A stretch of DNA of 36,478 bases from a virus: positions 1-36,478 of the IMG/VR virus record IMGVR_UViG_3300020418_000015; one strand, written 5' to 3'. The position numbers and the translations under genes were made by a program. This document shows, one piece after another, positions 32,579-36,478 of this stretch (positions within the stretch are counted from its first letter, which is position 1; every line of letters starts with the position of its first letter). Under the pieces are notes generated by a model. The model was given only the letters and a program-made list of their open reading frames with translations, had not been told where the DNA came from and made no database searches.

Positions 32579-32588
32579 TCTTAGCCAT
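32460..32588 (-). CDS. Candidate 42-residue membrane protein overlapping the lipoprotein gene
   Basis: Starting at ATG 32588 the frame reads MAKNDYKKTMPKTSRGNLFY, then one transmembrane helix (LGFLQILLVLLLVSSYLTSI). The basic N-terminus and helix suit an inner-membrane protein with N-in topology. It begins 10 bases after the stop of the upstream gene and overlaps the lipoprotein in another frame for most of its length. T-rich DNA can give hydrophobic peptides in several frames, so one of the two may be spurious. Confidence 0.4.
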   Translation of the reverse strand: MAKNDYKKTMPKTSRGNLFYVLGFLQILLVLLLVSSYLTSIL

Positions 32589-32596
32589 CCTTGTAC

Positions 32597-32863
32597 CTAG
32601 TGTTTAGTTTCTTTTTTTTCTTTTTGCTCACGAGGGAGTTCTTCTGCTTTGGCCACACTTGGTAGGTTGCTATTGTACATATCTTGCAAATCATCAACAA
32701 TCTTTCTCATGTCGTGTAAGATATCACCTAGACAATCTGCCTTGCTTAACCAATCCATTTTATGAAGCTTTTGTGTTAGCTTAACTTTAGCTTCACCATT
32801 AAATGAATCCCATATAAGTGTTCCAACTTCGTGAGTATAGTGATCTTTAATACTTTTAGCCAT
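32597..32863 (-). CDS. Hypothetical early-operon protein
   Basis: An 88-residue charged protein (SIKDHYTHEVGTLIWDSFNG, then LSKADCLGDILHDMRKIVDD and a Lys/Glu-rich end). Mostly helix and without signal or membrane segment. A strong SD (AAAGGAG) lies within the end of the upstream zinc ribbon, whose stop overlaps the ATG region by 8 bases. No family recognised. Confidence 0.65.
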   Translation of the reverse strand: MAKSIKDHYTHEVGTLIWDSFNGEAKVKLTQKLHKMDWLSKADCLGDILHDMRKIVDDLQDMYNSNLPSVAKAEELPREQKEKKETKH

Positions 32864-33011
32864 CTTTGTTCTCCTTTGGATGATAGACTTCTACGTAACT
32901 TTTACAATTTGGGCAGGTAAGATTAGAAACAATTATATAGTCATTGTCATCATCATCTATATCGTGATCTCCTCCCCAAATCAATTCTTCTGCACAGTTA
33001 TAACACTTCAT
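32856..33011 (-). CDS. 51-residue zinc-ribbon protein
   Basis: A short gene encoding MKCYNCAEELIWGGDHDIDD, then an acidic stretch and LTCPNCKSYVEVY. C3-C6 and C33-C36 make a zinc ribbon. I recall almost the same small protein (MKCY.C...LIWGGDH...) in other marine phages. The ATG overlaps the stop of the CmoA-like gene (ATGA) and its own stop overlaps the next start. Likely a nucleic-acid or protein-binding adaptor. Confidence 0.7.
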   Translation of the reverse strand: MKCYNCAEELIWGGDHDIDDDDNDYIIVSNLTCPNCKSYVEVYHPKENKDG

Positions 33012-33655
33012 AACCTACCCTGTACTGTGTAAGCCATAAAGTTATAGCTTTGCCAAACTTTTGTTTTAAAACCTAGTCCATTTAGTTCTTGTTCTAATAG
33101 ACTTTCGTTTTTACAAAACATACTGTTTGATAATTCTATATCTTTATCTAATATTTCTTTATCTGTGAAGTGTTTTCTTTTTTCCTGTATATGCTGACGA
33201 TGTACAAGCATCTGCAATATAGGATCATTAAGGTACACCTTTTCTGCTATAAGAAGTATTGCACCTTTGTCTATTACCTCTTGTATTAGTGGTAATATTC
33301 TTTGTCTCTTTGTTCTACCTAAAAATTGCAGAGTGAACATTGAGATAAGAACGGAAGTATGACCTATCTTAGAACTAATACTCATAAGATGATCATAAAC
33401 ATCTCCTTTGTGGAATTGAAAACCTTTTTTTCTATTTTTAAAATCCACAACGTCTATTCCGTGATAATGGGTATCTTTGTTCTTGTTAAGTTGATGCAAG
33501 AACGATCCTGTAGAGCAACCTAAGTCCACTACATGAGAGTAAGGTTGTGCGTAGTGTTCTGCAATCGACTTAAATATCGCAAACAAAGAGGAATAGTTTG
33601 GTATTGATTGGTTTATGTGGCTGTCAAAGTCTTCTATCTTACTAAAATCAAACAT
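33008..33655 (-). CDS. CmoA-like SAM-dependent enzyme
   Basis: A 215-residue Rossmann-fold protein resembling CmoA, the carboxy-SAM synthase (SAM plus prephenate). Matches, in order: FDSHINQSIPNYSSLF (E. coli FPDMIQRSVPGYSNII), QPYSHVVDLGCSTGSF (motif I), FTLQFL (residues 107-112, identical), KGAILLIAEK, then KEILDKDIELSNSM (E. coli LEISQKRSMLENVM) and the YNF near the C-terminus. It is about 30 residues shorter than CmoA. In this alignment Arg199 of E. coli CmoA, which I recall as contacting the carboxylate, is D172 here, so specificity may differ. The gene overlaps the DNA methyltransferase by 8 bases and has a GGAGGT SD. It probably supplies a SAM derivative to that partner. An ordinary methyltransferase is the alternative. 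Confidence 0.75.
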   Translation of the reverse strand: MFDFSKIEDFDSHINQSIPNYSSLFAIFKSIAEHYAQPYSHVVDLGCSTGSFLHQLNKNKDTHYHGIDVVDFKNRKKGFQFHKGDVYDHLMSISSKIGHTSVLISMFTLQFLGRTKRQRILPLIQEVIDKGAILLIAEKVYLNDPILQMLVHRQHIQEKRKHFTDKEILDKDIELSNSMFCKNESLLEQELNGLGFKTKVWQSYNFMAYTVQGRL

Positions 33656-35021
33656 GGTCTTTATCTACCTCCATGATCCTTGTACCTAAAAATTCCATAA
33701 CGTTTATGGACATACCTCTACCAACTGCTTCGTATCTTTTGGAAACAGGACATTCTTCCTTCGGTTTTCCTCTATAAGGTACTTGTGTATAGTTATCTGG
33801 TAAACCCTGAAGCCTTTCACACTCCAAAGGCGTTAATCGTCTTACGATTGATTGTCTTGGTGCTTTTACACCTTCGTCTACTATACAAGGGGTAATATTA
33901 CCTCCTGTCATAGAATTAAGTGTTGGTGATGTGAAGTCGTTTCTAACTCTTGGCACACCATCTGGTGACTTAGGTTCAAAGACAATACTCACGCATGGTT
34001 GTCTATTACCTCCTGTCATGGCATTTAACGTTGGGGATACCTCTTCTTTCTTTACTCTAGGTGCTCCATCATCTGGTGATCTTGGTTCAAACACTACACA
34101 AGTCTCCTGTGATTTGTAGTCCCTAGCCGTAAGAGTAGATGCTACATCCTCTTTTCTAACCCTTGGTGCTCCGTCATCGGCTGATCTGGCCTCAAATGTA
34201 CCTTGGTATATACTTGGTACTTCTGTTGCCGTAAGTGTGTAGGTTGCACCATCCTTCTTGAAACCATCTCCGTTTACACGAGAAAAGTTACCATGAATAA
34301 TGGTCAAGTCATCAGAAACAAGATCCGTAGCAGACTTGTAGTCCCTCGCTGCTATTGTTCCTGCCTTGTCGTCTTGAATGTGTTGATCGCTTCTTGTAAG
34401 GCGAAACGTAGTTTTTCTGGTAAGACCTTGTTTTTTCGGTCTGCTCGGTGGAGGATTCCAACGCAAGACCTCTCTGTCAAATAATACCTTGGATGGACAT
34501 CTCCAATCTCTAGAATGTCCGACAACGAAGACACGCCTTCGCATTTGGGGGATTGCCCTTGGAAATCGTTGTGTTCGTATATATTGAGTGTCAAGAACCC
34601 TGTAGGCGAACCCATACCCGCATTCTGCCAACCCTGTGAGGAAGGAAGCAAAATCTCTTCCGTTGTTCGATGACAGGACACCGGGGACATTTTCCCAAAC
34701 AACCCATCTGGGATTAAGCCTTTTAACCATCCGTATAAACTCAAGTGCGAGGTTTCCTCTTTCTGAGGAAATTCCTTCCCTAAGTCCTGCGATTGAGAAG
34801 GTTGCACATGGTGTTCCTCCAACAAGGACATCTGGACTTCCTCCGATGTCGTCTTTTTCGATTTTCGTAAAATCGCCATAATTCTTCACCTCTGGATAAT
34901 GATACTCTAAAACTGCCGATCTAAATGGGTCTATTTCAGTAAACCCCATCGGTTCAAAACCAAGTGGATGCCAGGCCACACTAGCACACTCAATTCCACT
35001 ACATACTGAAAAGTATTTCAA
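33648..35021 (-). CDS. DNA cytosine-C5 methyltransferase with Arg in motif X
   Basis: A 457-residue C5-MTase. Motif I is VCSGIECASVAWHPLGFEPM, motif IV GGTPCATFSIAG (catalytic C72; usual PCQ is PCA), motif VI WENVPG (E110) and motif VIII QMRRRVFVVG. A target-recognition region with three repeats (residues 276-381) follows. Motif IX is near LTPLECERLQGLPDNY, and motif X is RYEAVGRGMSINVMEF. The near-invariant Asn of motif X (GNS/GNA) is R435. A Lys at this site in engineered M.MpeI permits carboxy-SAM use. The start is TTG at 35021, with GGAGG seven bases upstream and a TTGA overlap with the nuclease-like gene. It probably modifies phage DNA. The methyl donor may be SAM or a carboxylated analogue. 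Confidence 0.9.
   Translation of the reverse strand: MKYFSVCSGIECASVAWHPLGFEPMGFTEIDPFRSAVLEYHYPEVKNYGDFTKIEKDDIGGSPDVLVGGTPCATFSIAGLREGISSERGNLALEFIRMVKRLNPRWVVWENVPGVLSSNNGRDFASFLTGLAECGYGFAYRVLDTQYIRTQRFPRAIPQMRRRVFVVGHSRDWRCPSKVLFDREVLRWNPPPSRPKKQGLTRKTTFRLTRSDQHIQDDKAGTIAARDYKSATDLVSDDLTIIHGNFSRVNGDGFKKDGATYTLTATEVPSIYQGTFEARSADDGAPRVRKEDVASTLTARDYKSQETCVVFEPRSPDDGAPRVKKEEVSPTLNAMTGGNRQPCVSIVFEPKSPDGVPRVRNDFTSPTLNSMTGGNITPCIVDEGVKAPRQSIVRRLTPLECERLQGLPDNYTQVPYRGKPKEECPVSKRYEAVGRGMSINVMEFLGTRIMEVDKDHV
33879..34196 (-). repeat. Three tandem ~36-codon repeats in the methyltransferase recognition region
   Basis: Units begin FEARSADDGAPRV, FEPRSPDDGAPRV and FEPKSPDGVPRV. The second and third continue with SPTLN[AS]MTGGN and end at PC[VI]. 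Lengths are about 35-37 residues (105-111 bases). Such repeats are known in large phage C5-MTases and may set target preference. Confidence 0.75.
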
Positions 35022-35560
35022 GTTCGTTCCTCCTCAAATTTACCCCAAGGGGTAAGCTCCTGTTGTTCTACAAAGATACAGGGAAACCTAAATTGTTTCC
35101 TGTGTCTAGGTTCTATGGAGTGAAGAACGCTTGCTTTTATAACGCCTTTAAGCTTACAGACAGCTTTGTCTGGATGATTCGTCACAACAAAGAATACGTA
35201 ATAATCGATGTTCTCGTTGATTTTGTCAATCCATAAAACTCCGTTCTCGTGTATAGTAGCTTTTACGTCAAATCTTAATCCTTTGTAAATCGTGTCACCC
35301 ATGTCTCGTCCTGAGTCCTTGGTATTGATTTTGGGGGATAAAACTTGTGAAGGGTAAACGTCCGTAAATTTCGCAAATGACAGTTCAGCAAGTAAGCCAA
35401 CACGATCATGGGTATACTTGTCTGGTTCTTTCCCCATTTTTCGCCATTCTGCTTTTCTTTCTCTTGCACGATCAAAACGTCCTTTGCATAAAAACTCTAC
35501 AAGATCCTGTTCACCATCATCTAATATTATCTCTAGTGTATTTTTTTCATCTGTTGACAT
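35018..35560 (-). CDS. PD-(D/E)XK nuclease-like protein
   Basis: A 180-residue protein. The core follows the PD-(D/E)XK order: a helix with E59 (GLLAELSFAKF), an acidic DSGRDMGD stretch with D89, then FDVKAT with D98-x-K100 on a beta strand, and further strands (IDYYVFFVV). Similar small nuclease-like proteins are common in marine phages. It overlaps the methyltransferase start by 4 bases and the upstream gene by 28. The start at 35560 (ATG) is chosen over a TTG at 35587; its SD is weak. It may cut unmodified host DNA while phage DNA is protected by the neighbour, or act in DNA processing. Activity is unproven. Confidence 0.65.
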   Translation of the reverse strand: MSTDEKNTLEIILDDGEQDLVEFLCKGRFDRARERKAEWRKMGKEPDKYTHDRVGLLAELSFAKFTDVYPSQVLSPKINTKDSGRDMGDTIYKGLRFDVKATIHENGVLWIDKINENIDYYVFFVVTNHPDKAVCKLKGVIKASVLHSIEPRHRKQFRFPCIFVEQQELTPWGKFEEERT

Positions 35561-35745
35561 CGTAACGCAGCTTCTGCCCCACAACAAAATACATGATAGG
35601 GGATTTCGTGCTCTTCCAAGTCATCTGTTCCCATATCTGTGACCATACTAGAAAACCACTTAATAAAGTTATCGTGGTTTATATGTAATGTATCATTGCC
35701 GTCTATGTAGATTGTTGGTTTGTTTGCTCTAGGTTTTTTTATCAT
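35533..35745 (-). CDS. Hypothetical small protein
   Basis: A 70-residue protein (MIKKPRANKPTIYIDGNDTL, then FIKWFSSMVTDMGTDDLEEH and VFCCGAEAALRCQQMK). Three Cys lie near the C-terminus. It is the first gene after the strong terminator and opens the operon with the nuclease and methyltransferase. A possible SD (AGG, eight bases) precedes the ATG. No family recognised. Confidence 0.55.
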   Translation of the reverse strand: MIKKPRANKPTIYIDGNDTLHINHDNFIKWFSSMVTDMGTDDLEEHEIPYHVFCCGAEAALRCQQMKKIH

Positions 35746-35756
35746 TGTTCTTGCCT

Positions 35757-35804
35757 GTTAAAAAAAGAGGGGGGTTTGAAGTCAGGAGGAACGCCCCCCT
35801 CTTT
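35757..35804 (-). terminator. Strong intrinsic terminator upstream of the modification operon
   Basis: On the minus strand the RNA AAAGAGGGGGG pairs perfectly with CCCCCCUCUUU (11 bp, six G:C) around a 19-base loop, followed by seven U. The stem lies between the TerS-like gene and the hypothetical gene at 35745. It would stop transcripts from TerS and separate it from the downstream operon, which therefore needs its own promoter in the terminator or by readthrough. Confidence 0.75.
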
Positions 35805-36046
35805 ATAGCGTCCCCATTTATGGGTAGGTTAAGAATACTCAAAACGAATCAGAAGTAAAGTAGTTATGAAAAATTGGCCTATAAATTTTTTTCACTAGGG
35901 ACGTTATGAAAAGTTTGGAATTGTTAGTCTGGATTACTATGTATAACAAAACACGAGCAAAACTTCTCATAGGGGGGTATGCCCCTCCGAGCCTATAGCC
36001 GATTGGTAAAATAAGTCCCCCCAAGTTTTAAGATAAATAAGAATGC
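35805..36046. other. Intergenic region with G/C-run hairpins
   Basis: About 240 bases without a supported gene; a 61-codon frame here (35839-36024) has no SD, no recognisable domain and overlaps these structures. The region holds a hairpin at 35970-35997 (outer ATAGG/CCTAT, inner GGGG-CATA-CCCC), a further G6 run at about 36016-36022 and two GTTATGAAAA repeats. It also has two near-identical 12-mers, AAGAATACTCAA and AAGAATGCTCAA, at 35831 and 36040. A promoter or a packaging (pac/cos) site would be expected beside terS. No specific site can be named. Confidence 0.4.
35863..35912. repeat. Two direct 10-bp repeats (GTTATGAAAA), 40 bp apart
   Basis: Exact copies occur at 35863-35872 and 35903-35912 in the region without a gene. 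The spacing (about four helical turns) would place two bound proteins on the same DNA face. Function unknown; low complexity makes chance possible. Confidence 0.4.
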
Positions 36047-36478
36047 TCAAGCTTTTTTCTTGTCCCTCAAGTTAGGGGACAGTTTATTCTTACTATTCAG
36101 CAAGCTAACAACAGTACCATCGTTTAATGCCGTAGCAATAGCATCCTCTAATTCCTTTTCACTATTAGATAACTCGACTTTGCTTGTTAATTCCTGTTTT
36201 TCTGGGGCGAAGAAATTAGGAATAGTACGACCCAAAAGGTTTAATGCTTGAACTCTAGCTGAATCAGAGTTCGCAGTTTGGGATTCAAGTAAAAGTGAAT
36301 CCATTACCTTTTGTCTAAGGCTAACGTCTTTCAACCTATTTTTCTCTTCATTCTCTTTGTTTTTATCTTCTAACCTTTGGGAGATCTTAGGGAGATTGAT
36401 TAGCTTGCTAGCCTCGACATGAATTGAACTAGCTGACATATTGGAACAGTCATAAGCTAGTCTATAGCTTGCCGATGC
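36047..36478 (-). CDS. Terminase small subunit-like protein, partial (N-terminus beyond right edge)
   Basis: The frame is open to the window edge: the 13 codons before the ATG at 36439 are in frame and coding-like (SYRLAYDCSNMSASSIHVEA), so that ATG is internal. It continues SKLINLPKISQRLEDKNKEN. The AYRxAY...M...xIxxEAxxLxxxPKIxxRxE pattern is that of terminase small subunit HTH domains that bind packaging sites. The C-terminal part has SDSARVQALNLLGRTIPNFF, also typical of TerS. No SD lies before the ATG at 36439, supporting an upstream start. TerL lies about 5.7 kb further along, beyond the early operon. Confidence 0.7.
   Translation of the reverse strand, partial: ASASYRLAYDCSNMSASSIHVEASKLINLPKISQRLEDKNKENEEKNRLKDVSLRQKVMDSLLLESQTANSDSARVQALNLLGRTIPNFFAPEKQELTSKVELSNSEKELEDAIATALNDGTVVSLLNSKNKLSPNLRDKKKA

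Noticed and set aside
34352-34879. 175-codon minus-strand frame within the methyltransferase
   Set aside because: It overlaps motifs IV-VIII of the methyltransferase in another frame and has no recognisable domain.
35839-36024. 61-codon minus-strand frame in the region without a gene
   Set aside because: No SD, no domain, odd composition, and it runs through hairpins and G/C runs; better explained as noncoding.
36451-36470. 6-bp inverted repeat AAGCTA-GTCTA-TAGCTT near the right edge
   Set aside because: It falls inside the coding frame of the TerS-like gene, so it need not be a regulatory element.

Overview
The window is part of the genome of a tailed double-stranded DNA phage. Every gene I can support lies on the minus strand, so the phage genome reads from base 36478 down to base 1. 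Both ends cut through a gene: a terminase small-subunit-like gene at the right edge and a long late protein at the left edge. Base composition is AT-rich. The families present (gpT-like capsid, P22-type portal, 'LDVNGN' fibre repeats, a 973-residue late protein, small zinc ribbons, flavin-dependent thymidylate synthase, phage GroES) are typical of uncultured marine bacteriophages. I see no integrase, DNA polymerase, RNA polymerase, tRNA or CRISPR array in this segment. No tape-measure protein is recognisable, which fits a short-tailed (podovirus-like) particle better than a long-tailed one, but the genome is incomplete here.

Layout in transcription order (right to left). (1) 36478-35750: end of a TerS-like gene, then about 300 bases without a gene, holding G/C-run hairpins and a strong intrinsic terminator. 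(2) 35745-30506: a tightly overlapping operon of small and metabolic genes: hypothetical, PD-(D/E)XK nuclease-like protein, cytosine-C5 DNA methyltransferase, CmoA-like SAM enzyme, several small zinc ribbons, a lipoprotein nested with a membrane ORF, a ribbon-helix-helix regulator, ThyX and DUF3310. (3) 30460-20820: DNA packaging and head genes: TerL, a basic Lys/Gly-rich protein, portal, GroES-like co-chaperonin, scaffold, putative decoration protein, major capsid protein, then small virion proteins. (4) 20829-1: holin-like protein, adaptor/connector proteins, a large set of fibres with their assembly chaperones, the 973-residue protein, and late hypothetical proteins.

The most interesting signal is at 33008-35021. 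A DNA cytosine methyltransferase has Arg in place of the near-invariant Asn of motif X (GRGM instead of GNxx). It overlaps by 8 bases a homologue of CmoA, the enzyme that makes carboxy-SAM. A known engineered change at this motif X position (Asn to Lys in M.MpeI) lets a methyltransferase use carboxy-SAM to make 5-carboxymethylcytosine. Together these suggest a natural phage system that decorates its DNA with a carboxymethyl (or other SAM-analogue-derived) group. A nuclease-like gene overlaps the methyltransferase on its other side. A caveat is that the CmoA-like protein lacks the Arg that I align with the carboxylate-binding Arg199 of E. coli CmoA.

A second unusual feature is a complete-looking type-1 copper (cupredoxin-like) domain inserted in a head-tail adaptor protein (17963-18922). 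Others are a hairpin that buries the ribosome binding site of the co-chaperonin gene, a TerS/TerL pair separated by about 5.7 kb, and overlapping small genes in the early operon.
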